A stretch of DNA of 64,000 bases from Coenobita brevimanus (GCA_032717465.1 CM064669.1:44331535-44395534); one strand, 5' to 3'; positions 20,640 through 33,161 are shown, counted from the stretch's first letter. Translations and numbers: made by a program. Notes: generated by a model from the sequence alone, not told the origin.

Positions 20640-21690
20640 TCGCCTGTATGGGTTCTGCCGGGGTCGCTTCACTGGCGATCTCTTCACGTTCTTTTCAGAC
20701 TCCTGGTCATCCTCCTATCAGGACATTGGCAAAAACTTTGCCGTTGCACTTGACATCTTAAAGGCTTCTAATTGAGTCTGGTATAAATCCTAAATTTCCA
20801 AACTGCTTTCTTATGGTTCCGTCCCTCTATCTCTGTCTTCATGTTTAATTTCCTTTGTGGTCGATGTAGCTGCAGTTGAAGAGGGCCACCGTTCTTTTCC
20901 TAGAGCTGTTAGTTGTGGTGTTCTTCAGGATTCTGTTATATCACCAATTCTCTTCCTCCTGTTCATCAGTGACCTTCTATGCTGTACAGCTAACCAACTC
21001 TCTTCTTCTCTTCGTCAATGACCCTTTAAGCTGTACGCCTAAACCTATCCACTCATACGCTGATTACTCCACCCATCACCTCTCCATTCGCTTCTCACAG
21101 CGTCCCCCTCGGCAGTTGCCCCGACAAACCCCGGATGAGGCAATGGCACACCCAATATCTGACTTCGCTCGCATCCCTGATTGGGGTAGATGTAATCTTG
21201 TTGTTTTTAATGCATCAGAAACCAGTCAAAGTCTTCCACAGGAGTTCCTTTCATTTTTAACAATATTCAGCTCTTAATGGCTCCCTTCAGCCTCTGTCTC
21301 TGCACTGTTACAGCTTTCTCTCCTCTCTCTCTTCTTTAGTGGTCACTGCTTCTCTAAACTGTCCGTTTGTATCCATCCACCACTACGGCGAGAGCGTAGC
21401 ATCCTCCTGGCAGCAAATTCCTCATCCCTTTTCTGTCCAACTCTCTACTGCACGAGTTAACCGATGCTCCCACTTATTCATGTATGCAGCAGATCATCTC
21501 AGAAACTGTCTTCCTTTGTTTGTATTTCCTGCTGCCTGTGACCTACAGTTATGTACACGCAATGTGTCAGAAATGTCAGAATGAACGGATCTTGAATTTC
21601 GACTGTCTTATTTTGTTTTTATAATTTCTTGGATGGAACATCATTGCAGGATTCAACCCTTTGGTTCCATATTCCTTGCATTACCAAAAA
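20640..21690 (+). pseudogene. L-A LINE relic (RT and C-terminal pieces)
   Basis: It starts inside the RT finger region (a YGFCRGRFTGDLF-like block; L-A: YGFRQGRSTGDLL). It continues through ALDILKAS-like block A and a block-B remnant to NPIHSYADYSTHHLS-like block C, where YADD has become YADY. The INDLLSCT segment is present twice (about 20950 and 21010), a small tandem duplication. The part between the NNIQL word and the PPLTD word is deleted. The C-terminal half is readable at 21339-21584. The 3' UTR with TTGGTTCCAT and an A run ends near 21690. Many stops. Confidence 0.75.
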
Positions 21691-22019
21691 AATGTTGTTG
21701 CTCTGTTTTGGAGAGACATTTTGAGCTAAAGGGGTTACATGTAGCCATCATAACACCTTCACTATCCGTTGTCCTTCCCGGCCCAAAAATAATCGCCAGG
21801 TGGAAACAAGTTTTAAAAATCGTTTTTTAGTGGGTAATTTAATTAGAAACTTTTCGAATTGGAAAAGTTAGACATTGCCAGTGCTAACTACTTCACGCCT
21901 TTCATAAACTGAAGAATATTGCCTGGAAGTTGCAAGATTAAATATGTTAAGACCTAGAGAGGCTTTTCGAAGTGGAGTAGTTGTAGGTAACTCTTACTTT
22001 ATTACAAGGTGCATTTTCT

Positions 22020-22130
22020 TAAGTAAAACCCTCACTAAATCCTTTATTATAACACACCTTTCCTAAATTTAAATAAAAACCCCAATAAACCCTTTATTAC
22101 AACACACCTTTACTTAAGTTAAAGAAAAAT
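22020..22130. repeat. Short imperfect direct repeats
   Basis: AACACACCTTT and CCTTTATTA words occur two to three times at a spacing of about 55 bp. Confidence 0.6.
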
Positions 22131-22338
22131 TATTGACCTGTAGTGTCATGAATAAACTAAAACACGTTTTCGAAGAGAATTGGTTAAGCCTGGCGGTGTT
22201 ACGTTGTTCAGTGTAGGGATCAACCACGTAATTACGATCATGTATAATTGTTGGATTTTCTTGTTATATTCTGGCCATAGTATCCAGCTTAGGATATCCT
22301 TTTTGAACAAGCAGGGTTAGGTGGAGTACGAGTATTCA

Positions 22339-22429
22339 TTAACCCTTCCACTACCAGAGGTTTCTCCTTAGCTAAGCAAAATAGCCTGGTGCAGCAAGAA
22401 TCAAAAAGTAATCAGAGTGAAGGTGTTAA
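22339..22429. mobile_element. MITE-1, short copy with both TTAA ends
   Basis: It starts TTAACCCTTCCACTACCAG and ends GTGAAGGTGTTAA. The inner arm reads TTAGCTAAGCAAAATAGCCTG. At 91 bp it lacks the central block of the 200-bp copies. Confidence 0.6.
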
Positions 22430-22492
22430 TATTTATAAAGATTCTTTTTTGATTGTTAATATTATATTGGTTAATATTGTTAATATTACATT

Positions 22493-23745
22493 GGTTTCCT
22501 GTGAGAGTGGGGCTGCGGGAGGGATGTGTGGTGTCGCCTTCGTTGTCTAATATTTATATGGATGGTGTTGTAAGAGAGGTGAATGCAAGAGTGTTAAGGT
22601 TTGAGTCCGGTGAATGCTGATGGTAGAGAGTGGAATCTGAATCAGCTGCTGCTTGCGTTTGCGTGCGGATGCTGCTGCACTGGTGGCTGATTCAGGGGAG
22701 AGATTGAGACAGTTGGTAGAGGAATTTGGAAGGGTGTGTGAAAGGAGGAAGTTGAGAGTAAATGAGAATAAGAGTAAAGTGATGAAATGTACGAGGTTGG
22801 TAGATGGTAGGAGGATGAATATAGTTTTGAATGGTGAGTTGCTTGAGGAGGTAGAGTGTTTTAAGTATTTGGGGTCACATGTTGCTGTGGATAGAAGAAT
22901 AGATGCAAAATTGAAGTTTAGAATGAATGAAGTAGGAAAGGTGCTGGGAGGAATGAAAAAAGTGTTTAAATGTTGTTCGCTTAGAATGGATGTAAAGAGA
23001 AGGCTGTATGAGGGTGTTGTGGTAGTGACTGCATTATATGGGGCTGAAACAGGGAATATGGGTGTAGCAGAGGGGAAAAGTTTGAATGTAATGGAGATCG
23101 GTGTTAGAGGATTATGTATGGAGTGACGCATATGGATCGAATGAGAAATGATGAAGTGCGAAGGAGAACTGGAGTTGTTTGGGAGATGGTTGATCGAGTT
23201 GAGCAGAGGGTGTTGCGATGGTTTGGGCTTATGGAGAGAATGGATGATGGGCGATTGGTGAAAAGGATAACAGGATCTGATGTGAGAGGTATAAGGCTGA
23301 GAGGAAGACCAAATAGGATGGATGGACAGTGTGAAGAGAGCGTTGGATGCGAGAGGGATGTCTGTTCAGCGAGGAAGGGTGGCTGCGCGTGATAGAAATG
23401 ATTGGAGAGAAATTGTGAATGAATAAATGATGACGCAGCCCTGAGGGGATATTCTCCCACATTTGGTCAGATCAGCTGATCAGGTCAGGTGTGGGTAAGG
23501 GGATGGGTCCATTATGATGTAACAGGGGTAAACCAGCTCTGCTGTTGGGCACTGCTGCGGATGTCGCTGATTGCACTGCTCAGTTGACCCTCATGCAGTG
23601 TGGTGCAGTGAGAATCTGTCCCATCTCCCCATGGGGCTAAGATGCGAATGAATGTGTTTGAGTGGATGAGTGAATTGGGAGTGTGTCGTCCTGTCTCTGC
23701 TACCTCCCATCCATTGGGGGAAGCAACCTAGGTATATAGATAGAA
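22493..23745 (+). pseudogene. L-D RTE-like LINE, 3' half
   Basis: The RT blocks begin with LREGCVVSPSLSNIYMDGVV (block B; 22500-22580). A damaged block C follows, where YADD-like residues read ACDADAAALVADSGERL (about 22650). The thumb and C-terminal region run through 22653-23126 (KLRVNENKSKVMKC, CFKYLGSHV, VVTALYGAET) and 23114-23392 (THMDRMRNDEVRRRTG, VLRWFGLMERMDDGRLVKRI). This block order is typical of RTE-type and related elements. At least two frameshifts are present (before 22653 and near 23110). The 3' UTR runs to about 23745 and ends TAGGTATATAGATAGA. Confidence 0.75.
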
Positions 23746-24200
23746 TATTATTGTTACAGGTAAATGCCAATTTCGGAAATTTACCCGCACCAGTGGACAT
23801 GAATCGTATGTTTGTGTGCTGAACCACAAAGACGTAATTCACATGTTAAGTGTTACTGATTCAACCCACCCCCACCCCCCACCCACACACACACATCTTC
23901 CATTATAATTCTCTGTACACTGATGCGTTGGCAGTTGAATCACAACACTTCAGAGAACATGATGCTGCAGCAGTATTGTAGCCGTACATGCACTTCTTGA
24001 TAGTTGATTCCTGCACAATAAAATATTCACTCATAAAAGTTCGAGTATTCTTCCACTCTAGAGAGATACGAATTGCAAATCAACTCTTTGTTAATCCCGT
24101 TAGAGACCCCAGGACGTCATTTTTATTTCATATCTGCCATCATTGTTTAAGTATTCAATAAGGGTGAGATTGTGAGGTGGAGGGATGAGGTGTTTCCTTC
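23746..24200. other. Unassigned DNA
   Basis: No gene recognised. There is a short CCCACCC run at about 23865-23885. Confidence 0.4.
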
Positions 24201-24201
24201 A

Positions 24202-24298
24202 TTAACCTTTTCAACAAGGGATGATTCCCCAGAGTCAAATAAAATCGCAAGGAAACAATAAGCATAATATAAGTATGTCCTCGGGTTGAAGGTGTTAA
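24202..24298. mobile_element. MITE-1, short copy with both TTAA ends
   Basis: It starts TTAACCTTTTCAACAAGGG and ends GGGTTGAAGGTGTTAA. The inner arm TCAAATAAAATCGCAAGG is present. Confidence 0.65.
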
Positions 24299-24318
24299 AA
24301 CTTTAAGAAAAAAGCTTT

Positions 24319-24347
24319 TAATAATAATAATGATAATAATAATAATG

Positions 24348-24414
<67 letters not shown>

Positions 24415-24430
24415 TATTATTATTATTATC
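24319..24430. repeat. (AAT)n/(ATT)n palindromic microsatellite
   Basis: About 28 AAT-type units with two ATG interruptions run directly into about 9 ATT units at about 24404. The second half is the reverse complement of the first, so the strand can fold into a hairpin. A (GAT)n run follows at 24461-24481. Confidence 0.95.
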
Positions 24431-24834
24431 CTGCCCTTGGTTGGGAAAGGAGGTCCGGATGATGATGATGATGATGATGATTAGTTATATATTCATTTTA
24501 TAAATTATTTTTCGTAATCAGGCAACCCAAACCCTCCTGACCCGCAGTATAAGTACAGTATCTCTTCGTGGACAGTATATCAGTGCATAGACAACATGCA
24601 GGCTTAATGCTCAGCAGACATAGGGTGAGCACCTTATTTGACCAATGGAAAGAATCACATTACAGATGGTAAAATATGCAAGTCGAAGTTATGTTCCTGA
24701 AACATCACAAGAATATGGCAAGCCTGTACATAAAGTAAAGCCAGAAGAATAAAGAAATAGTGTACAAAAACGTCAGTTACACCTGACCTTCTCCTGGACA
24801 CAAAACTATTCGTAATTAAAGACCATTTGAATAT

Positions 24835-25258
24835 GAAAGACACATTGCACCGGCACAAGGTCCATTACATCAGTGCAGTTTTAACATTGCTCTCACTACA
24901 AGAAAGACACGTTTCATTGCACCGGCACGAGATCCATCTTGTCAGTGCAGTTTGAACATTACTTACACCATAAGAAAGACACATTTCATTGCACCGGCAC
25001 AAGATCCATCATATTAGTGCAGTTTTAACATTACTTTCACCATAAGAAAGACACATTTAATTGAAAAAGCGGGATCACATCATTGCAGTTTTAACATTAA
25101 TTTCACCACAGGAAAGACACATTTCATTGTATCAGCACAAGATCCATCACATCATTGCAGTTTTAACATTACTTTCACCACAAGAAAGACACACTTCATT
25201 GCACCAGCACAAGATCCATCACATCAGTGCAGTTTTAACATTACTTTCACCACAAGAT
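24835..25258. repeat. 72-bp tandem array, about six units
   Basis: Units start at the word GAAAGACAC at 24835, 24902, 24973, 25046, 25112 and 25184. Each contains CATTGCACCGGCACAAGATC-like and AGTGCAGTTTTAACATTAC words. The unit at 25046 carries a deletion. The frame open across three units is periodic by chance. Confidence 0.9.
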
Positions 25259-27100
25259 TTCGTCAGTCCAGGAACCCTTGAGACCATCTCCCCACCACCA
25301 CTGCCACCCAACACGACACTCCACAAACATACACAGACACTTGGCCACCACATCGCTCCATAATATCTCCAAGCAAACTGTATCCTTTCATAGCCATCCG
25401 GGATATGCATTTGACTGAGGCTTCACCACACAGGTTGGCATGGCTCATCGTCAGTATACAAAGTCCACATTAATATTGCCATATCTTCTTGAATAAGATG
25501 ATGATGGTCACGAAGAAGCCTTTTGAAAAAGAATGTAAAACCACAGTATTGCCATATTCTTCCATTCAGCTATTGAAAATAAACTTCATTCAGACTAAAA
25601 TGTGCAGGTTAATGAAGGTGGGCGAACTGTAACTGAAATTAATCTATATACTTTCTGTAGGCTAGAAGGCCACCAAGGGGGAGCCAGCAGCACATGAGTC
25701 AGTTTGTCCAGCTAGCAACTGGTAGATCCCGAGTTTGATTCTGCAGCCAGTCAGACTCTTGGACAAAGTTTGTTTCTCCTTGGTCCCTGTTCACCCAGTG
25801 GTACAGCTGGGGACTTGGGTGTGAATTAAGTTGTTGTGGGCCATATTCTTGAGGTAGATCGTTACTCATTATCAATTGTTTGCCGTAGTTACCTTCGTGC
25901 AATCCATGGGCATTATTTCTATGGCGTCTTCCAGTCCAACACAGACTAGAACCTAAACACAAGCCATGCTTTCCTCACCTTAATGCCGTCCCTGCCACCA
26001 TAGCTCATTTTGTTCACCTGATGAACCCTCATTCACACAGAGATATGTCAGTTTAATCTCGGTAACAGATCTCTCTCAGCGCCTGGTTAGTGACCGGATT
26101 TTTACACCAGACCATTTGATTAATGTCCACGTGAATCTTGGGCCAAAACTATAACGCCTCTGTAAATCATGTCTCTGCCACCAAATGTCTTTCACTGTTA
26201 ACAGCTTGTCCGTCCGCAGTACGTGTTCATTTACCGTGATTTTTTTTATGTTGATGTGAGAACCTGTGTGGCAGAATACCATCATACACTATTGAAGTAT
26301 TGAAAATGCTTCGTCACAAAAATATAACAGAGGAGAATCCATTACTCATTTGAGCTCAGAGAAAGTCCCTGTTCCAAGATTCGTAAGTGGTGGTAGCGTG
26401 GTTTCCTAGGGGGATATAAGTCATGATCAAATCCTGGAACGGGGACTGTCTCTTAGCTGGGATGTCTGTTGTAGAATAATTTTATACATCATCATTAGAT
26501 TCCCGCCAAAAGAGAGACTGACACAAACAAAACAAGTGTTTGGCAAAAACTACAGTATAAATCAAACATTTCAGGAGGCAAGAATTAACTCAGCTCTGTA
26601 GCAGCTTCATTAATAACGACGAAAATAAATACATACTGGTAAGTGCCAGGTTTTCAAAATTCGAGCTTCGTTTTCGGGGAAATAAAACAACGAGAGCAGT
26701 GTATTCTCCCATGTTATATTTTTGTTACGAAACATTTTCAGTACTTCAGTAGTGTATGATAGTATTTTGCCACAAAGGTTCACACATCAACATAGAAAAA
26801 TCACTGTAGTTTAACACGTACTCGGGGTGGACTAGCTACTAACGGTGGTGGCCTCTAGCGGTAGGCAGCTTCACAAGTCCCCCGATGGAAAAGTAATATC
26901 ATGCTGGATAAAATAGTGTGAAGACATAAATGATATAGTTGAATTATCTTGTTTTAAAGAGGTTTACAGTATAATAAGTATATTTTATTAGTTTTGAAAG
27001 TAATGCAGTCAGAAGGAGGAAAGTTTCAAGCCAAAACAAATTAAAATTAAAAAATGCGGGTATATTTTCGATGAAACTTACTTTTTCCTTGTCAGCGGAG
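25259..27100. other. Unassigned DNA, with a possible SINE relic
   Basis: No coding region recognised. Around 25690-25745 a B-box-like word, CCGAGTTTGATTCTG, and the following TCCCTGTTCACCCAGTGGT suggest an eroded tRNA-derived SINE. The A box is not clear, so I leave it as a possibility. Confidence 0.3.
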
Positions 27101-27104
27101 TTTT

Positions 27105-27131
27105 GAGAGAGAGAGAGAGAGAGAGAGAGAG
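27105..27131. repeat. (GA)n microsatellite
   Basis: About 13 GA units. Confidence 0.9.
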
Positions 27132-27221
27132 TTACATTTTTCCGGTACCCTTAATTGCATATAGCATAATTGGAATCACGTATAGTATTATGCCCGAGGT
27201 ACAGTCTGTGAGGTCCAGTAA

Positions 27222-28170
27222 TTCACCCAGCACACTGCCACCAGCCAATAAACCCAGCACACTGCCACCAGCCTATAAACCCAGCACACTGCCACCAGCC
27301 AATAATCCCAGCACACTGCCACCAGCCAATAAACCCAGCACACTGCCACCAGCCAATAAACCTAGCACACTGCCACCAGCCAATAAACCTAGCACACTGC
27401 CACCAGCCAATAAACCCAGCACACTGCCACCAGCCAATAAACCCAGCACACTGCCACCAGCCTATAAACCCAGCACACTGCCATCAGCCAATAATCCCAG
27501 CACACTGCCACCAGCCAATAAACCCAGCACACTGCCACCAGCCATTAATCCCAGCACACTGCCACCAGCCAATAAACCCAGCACACTGCCCCCAGCCAAT
27601 AAACCTAGCACACTGCCACCAGCCAATAAACCCAGCACACTGCCACCAGCCAATAAACCCAGCACACTGCCACCAGCCTATTAACCCAGCACACTGCCAC
27701 CAGCCAATAATCCCAGCACACTGCCACCTGCCTTTGCCCAGCGCACTGCCACCAGCCTGTAAGCCCAGCACACTGCCATCAGCCAATAAACCCAGCACAC
27801 TGCCACCAGCCAATAAACCTGCACACTGCCACCAGCCAATAAACCCAGCACACTGCCACCAGCCAATAAACCCAGCACACTGCCACCGGCCAATAAACAC
27901 AGCACACTGCCACCAGCCAATAATCCCAGCACACTGCCACCAGCCAATAAACCCAGCACACTGCCACCAGCCTAATCCCAGCACACTGCCACCAGCCAAT
28001 AATCCCAGCACACTGCCACCAGCCAATAAACCCAGCACACTGCCACCGGCCTATAAGCCCAGCACACTGCCACCAGCCTGTAAGGCCAGCACGCTGCCAC
28101 CAGCCAATAATTGCAGCACACTGCCACCAGCCAATAAACCCAGCACACTGCAACCAGCCAATAAACTCAG
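27222..28170. repeat. 27-bp minisatellite
   Basis: About 34 units of a 27-bp sequence built from CCCAGCACACTGCCACCAGC plus CAATAAA. Variants are CTATAAA, CAATAAT, a CGGCC for CAGCC, and a few units shortened by 2-4 bases (27733, 27820, 27973). Because 27 is a multiple of three, the + frame stays open from 27103 to 27684 and reads Pro-Ser-Thr-Leu-Pro-Pro-Ala-Asn-Lys repeated. The shortened units shift the frame, and reverse frames are equally open, so I regard this as satellite DNA rather than a protein. Confidence 0.9.
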
Positions 28171-29690
28171 TCACTCGCACAATCATACCTCTTGTTTGTG
28201 TCGTTTAAGACTTAGCTATTATGATCGAATCTGTTAATGCGTATTTATTTATACTTGCTCTCAAAATATAACATGAATGCCTGAACCATTTTGGATCAAA
28301 GTTTTCACATACATTGTGTGTACAGATGGGAAAAAGTGATTAAATTATGGAGCCGGTCGATCAGAGATTAAAGTCACTGGTCAAAGTGAAAATTCGGACA
28401 TGTTGTTGCTATACTCCGTGAAGTGCTTTTGATACAGGTTCTGGTGTAACAAGCTGGGTGATATATTATTATGTGGAGCAGAGACTTTCAAGGCTTGAAT
28501 CATTAGGGAATTATATGAGAATCAGAATAAATGGTGTGGTATAAGTGATTATGACGTGCCGGTGGGGTTTAATGGAAGAGAAGTAATTGTATGCGGTGTA
28601 TACCTTGGGCATGAAGTTCAGATCAACATCTCCGACACTTGCACCAGTTTTCTTTGTTGCCGTATCTTATAAACGTCATTTTAAGAATTTATGTCTTGGT
28701 ATTAGTGTTGGAGCGTTTGTGACATGTTGATTACAAGAGTACTCGGTGTCCACGAATTAAAACCTACAGACTGTTCCCTTCGTCAGCCAGAATAATGCTG
28801 GCAACCATATAGTCCCCAGCAACCCTCTGGTTTGCCCACTTCACTACCACCGCACCATAGAAAACATCTTCATCACATCAACACTAGTCAGATGTAGTGC
28901 AGTGAGGCCGACCGCTGCAGTACTTAAATATATAACGAGGAAGTGATGATGGCGGCTCATCATACTGTCATTCTCCCTTGTCTTAACACCTTCACCTCGA
29001 TGACGTCTTCTTCGCTGTGTTGAAGCTACAACCTCATTGTTATATTTAAATATAGGAAGGAGTACTCATGATGCAGCCGTGAAATGTCGACTGTCTCTAA
29101 TCCTTCACTATGATAGGTTGCAGGGAAGTTTAGTCAGTATATCTGGTGCCAACAACAGTGTAAGATAATACACGTCATAGCATTGAAAAGTTAATCCCAC
29201 CTGTAATCCGACGCTAGGCCTACTTATTCTGCTGCCAGGTATATTAATTGAGCTTTGGGGAACCATCTTTTAGTGAAGTAATGAAAGCTGTACATTACCC
29301 CTCCAGTTTGACGAGTGTCTCCGGATCTGTGTACAATCAACTGATATAAGTTGGGATGGGAAAGTAAAGGAGTCATCTTAGTGAAATGGTTGATAGGAAG
29401 AGATATCAGGCAGTCCAAGGTAAAACAGGAAGATAAGTGCCCAGTGCGATATGTTACAGCTGTATTTATGCAGTTAATTCATGTACTGACTGGTGTAGTG
29501 AAAAGCTATTTCATTTGACCCATTCAGAACAGTGACAGCTTTCACATTCTATTTTGCTACCTCAGTTGTCTTTGCTTTAGGCATAATCATCTTTATATTG
29601 AAGAGGGTAAACTCCAGCATTCCTTTCTGAATGTTCCACTCAAAGCAAATGCCGCATACAACACGAACGTCCAGATCGGTCCCCCACACC
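28171..29690. other. Unassigned DNA
   Basis: No gene recognised. AACACCTTCACCTCGATGACG at about 28985 resembles the MITE-1 left tip (core ACACCTTCACCTCGATGAC). Confidence 0.4.
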
Positions 29691-29699
29691 GAGCTCTTT

Positions 29700-30010
29700 A
29701 ATATGGAGGGGCCATCTCCGCAACTTGCGTGTGACTTTGGCCGCCATATTGAAACACCTCACTCGTCGCCTCCACTGTGTTAATGCAACTGGAATACTGT
29801 TAGCTTGCTGTCTCTGTTTCGCTGTTGCTTCAGTAAGCTGCACAGTGGACCATGACTCTATATTTTCCGGATTCGTCAGCTAATTTCAAAAGGTGCGGGC
29901 GTCAGGTGAGGTGCAAAAACATGGCTGCCACTACATCAGCGCCGCCCCGGGGCCCTGGCGGCGGGCACACAAACTGCGCAGCGCAATCAGTGAGAAAGCC
30001 CGTCCATATA
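29700..30010. promoter_or_regulatory. CpG-richer island with two inverted YY1-like words
   Basis: This is the only clearly GC- and CpG-rich stretch in the neighbourhood (GCGCCGCCCCGGGGCCCTGG at 29940-29959). Reverse-strand AATATGGCGGCC at about 29740-29752 and + strand AACATGGCTGCC at 29925-29936 resemble the YY1-type ATGGCGGC element found near animal transcription starts. A 143-codon + frame (29852-30283) crosses it without any domain I recognise. It could be a first exon or promoter, or just an old repeat. Confidence 0.3.
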
Positions 30011-30279
30011 ATAGAGCACAGTGGTCCCCCACCAGCACAGAACGTAAACACAGCAGCAGCAGACGGTAATAGTTTGTCAGGGAAACTAATATGGCAGAAG
30101 AGACAAGTTAATGTGGCCGTATGTGAGGGTAATGTGACACTTGTGGCACCATGCTTAGGCGGTGGGGGCTGGAGCCTTGACACTGCTAAAAGGCCGTATT
30201 GTTTTAAACTTAGCAGTTTTGTTTGTCTCTTGAATTATTTAATTTTCTATATTAAACGCACGCCCTTATTAACCCTCTC

Positions 30280-30945
30280 GTGATTGGGTCAGTTCCATAA
30301 CGCGTTTCTTCTAACGTGACGAACATCATAAACCTGTTTTAGTCCATTTGATGGTCAGATGTAGTCAGATTGGATGGTGAAATAGATTAGCAACCAAGAA
30401 GACTCATTCCTGCCTCATAACCAAGGCTCACCGTATTTCATGCACCTGCGACTTAGTGTACTGCTTTAGGGAGTGGTCCACTTCTGTCAGATGAAAACAA
30501 ATTGACGGTAGTATTTTGTTCCTGATAACGCCAAATGGTTTTGTTCAGTGAGAGGGAGTAGTGGAAGTCAGAGGGTTAATAATCAGCGCAACTGACCTTC
30601 TCATGATAAGAACTACTGTCGTGTTGTATTCCTAATAGCGCCAGACGATTTTATTCCGCCGAGCAAGTCATAGGAGCTTGACTGTTCAGCAAAAGCCTTC
30701 CGTGGAAAATATAGCAACTTCAGGCCAAGCGACTGATGACGGTGTGCGCCGGACCATAATAGAGTATCGTGAACTGTCCAGGATGCGGTTGAAGTGTGAA
30801 GGACAAGAAATGACTTGTAGGCATTTATTATTTATTTTTACTTACAAGTTGCAGGGGGGGGGGGATTACGGCTGGGGGTGGGTAGTGAGGAGGCAGGAGT
30901 ACAAGAAGAAGGCGTAGAATAATGCCCATCGACTGCACGAGGGTC
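30280..30945. other. DNA with two MITE-1 traces
   Basis: GCGCCAGACGATTTTATTCC at about 30629 and GCCAAATGGTTTTGTTCAGT at about 30529, with GAGGGTTAAT at about 30572, are words of the palindromic family. Otherwise nothing recognised. There is a poly-G at 30855-30864. Confidence 0.4.
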
Positions 30946-30949
30946 ATTA

Positions 30950-31440
30950 AGGGTAGATGTAATGGGGTATTGGGGAGACTGGAGTGATAGTGGTAGGCCT
31001 GCAATGGAGGATGGGAGGGTCGGAGGTGCAGATGGGATATAATGGGGAGTGGGATGTTTGGAAAATTGAAGAATAGGGATGTTTTGAGGGGATGGGCAAG
31101 AACTGGGATGTAATGGGCTGGGATGGATCGATGGACAAGATGTATTGGGAATAGGAGGGTTGGAAAGGCAGGAGTTGGGAATTAATGGGGATGGGACTAT
31201 TAGAGGAGCAGGAGTAGGGATGTAATGGGGGTTGGAGGGGCAAGAGTAGGGATGTAATGGAGGTTGGAGGGACAGGGTTAGGGATGTAATGGGGGTTGGA
31301 GGGACAGGGTTAGGGATGCATTGGGGGTTGGAGGGGCAGGGATAGGGACGTAATGAGGGTTGGAGGGGCAGGAGTAGGGTATAATTAATCGGGGTATGGG
31401 AGGGTAGGGGCTGGGAGTTGGATGTTGTGAGGGAGAGGAG
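30950..31440. repeat. G-rich minisatellite, about 32-bp period
   Basis: Units of GGGATGTAATGGGGGTTGGA followed by GGGGCAGGAGTA or GGGACAGGGTTA are clearest at 31190-31390. A looser version extends from 30950. Confidence 0.85.
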
Positions 31441-31757
31441 TTGGGATGATCATTCAAAAATTACATAACGCAGAGAAGAGGGGTATATATATCAAGCCAG
31501 GCATTACCTTGTGCTCAGGAGGGGGATGTCAGAAAAGTGCTGTCAGTAAAATGCATTGCCCAAGTAAAAAGGATTTAATCTTATTACTTGGTGTGGCATA
31601 CATTCGTTTAACTATGGCCACAGCGCAAAACCTGCTAAGAACATTACACGTCTGTTCTGTATTAATGGAAATAATAGTCATGATGATAGTAATCCCTCGC
31701 ACAAAACAAGACGAACTTGTTACTAACGGCTCTTGTGCATAACACAAGGACAGTGAC

Positions 31758-31759
<2 letters not shown>
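31441..31759. other. Unassigned DNA
   Basis: A 98-codon + frame begins at 31446. It has no recognisable domain and I do not call it. Confidence 0.4.

Positions 31760-31760
<1 letters not shown>

Positions 31761-31834
<74 letters not shown>
31761..31834. repeat. (CT)n microsatellite
   Basis: About 37 CT units. Confidence 0.95.
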
Positions 31835-31837
<3 letters not shown>

Positions 31838-32209
31838 CCACGGAAATTCAACCCCCCTCCTCCCCAAAAAGAACATTCGAACTTTTACTGCGAATTATAG
31901 GATCTTGCGTTCTCTGCATTTTATTGAACTGTTAATGAGAGTCCGGTAAGGGGGGGAGGGTTCTAACTTGGCATCAGAGTGTTGCAGGTGACAGAAGGGT
32001 GGAGGAATAAATTTTTAGATAAAAAGCGTTCCTGGAAGATATATTCGTGTTCATTATTTCGAGGTAAGAAGTACATCCACCTATGGTAGGATCCTTGTAA
32101 AGCAAAAAAAGATTGATGTCATGGGTAATACAAGTTAGTTTATGCTGGCGAAGACGTGAAATGCGGCAGTGTGGGGTTGACTGGTGCACGAGTATGTGAG
32201 GTCTGACAT

Positions 32210-32880
32210 TGTTAAGTGTGACTATGGTGTATGCGTGTATGGTATATAGATGTGTCTGGTGTTGCAGTGTGAGGTATGTGTGAATTGTGAGTTTCAAGTG
32301 TGATGGGTGTGGTGTATGAATACGTATTTAAGTATGACAGTTTGAGGTGTTGATGTGATGTGTACGTGTAAGATATGATAGTGTATGGTGCATGTAAGGT
32401 ATTGCAGTGTGATGTGTGGCACTGTGAGATGTAGTGTGAAATGTGGCAGTGTGAGATGTGGTGTGAAATGTGGCATGGTGAGATGTGGTTTGACGTGTGG
32501 CATTGCAAGATGTGGTATGAAATGAGGTAGTTGCTTTACGAGATGTGGTGTGAAATGTGGCAGCTTGAGATGTGTGAAGTAATATAGTGTGAGATGTGGT
32601 ATGAAATGTGGCAGCTTGAGATGTGTGAAGTAATGAAGTGTGAGATGTGGTGTGAAATGTGGCAGCTTGAGATGTGTGAAGTAATGCAGTGTGAGATGTG
32701 GTGTGAAATGTGGTAGCTTGAGATGTGCGAAGTACTGAATTGTGAGATGTGGTGTGAAATGTGGCCGCTTGAGATGTGTGAAATAGAGCAGTGTGAGATG
32801 GTGTGAAATGTGGCAGCTTGAGATGTGTGAAGTAATGCAGTGTGGGATGTGGTGTGAAATGTGGCAGTTACAGTATGTGA
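32210..32880. repeat. 51-bp minisatellite rich in GATGTGGTGTGAAATG
   Basis: It is well ordered at 32530-32870, with about seven units containing GGCAGCTTGAGATGTGTGAA and GCAGTGTGAGATGTGGTG. A degenerate lead-in runs from about 32210. Minus-strand frames read His/Ile/Ser-rich repeats owing to composition. Confidence 0.85.
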
Positions 32881-33006
32881 TATACTCATGATAATATGGA
32901 GGTATGTGTGTGTGTGGGTGTGGGTGGGTGGGTGGGTGGGGGGGAGTGGAAGAATGGAGAAGCATGGCTGGCCTGAACCACTTGTTGCCTTGCCTGTGGT
33001 CTTACT

Positions 33007-33009
<3 letters not shown>

Positions 33010-33083
<74 letters not shown>
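33010..33083. repeat. (AC)n microsatellite at the 5' edge of L-B copy 2
   Basis: About 36 AC units running directly into the truncated LINE. Confidence 0.95.
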
Positions 33084-33161
33084 GCAAGACAAGACCTCTA
33101 AAGGTAACTTTCCAGAGTGTAAACACTGTGGAGGAGGTACTAAAAAAATGCAAAGAATCTT

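Noticed and set aside
24835..25258. CRISPR-like array (repeats of about 72 bp)
   Set aside because: The whole unit is repeated without unique spacers, and the context is eukaryotic.
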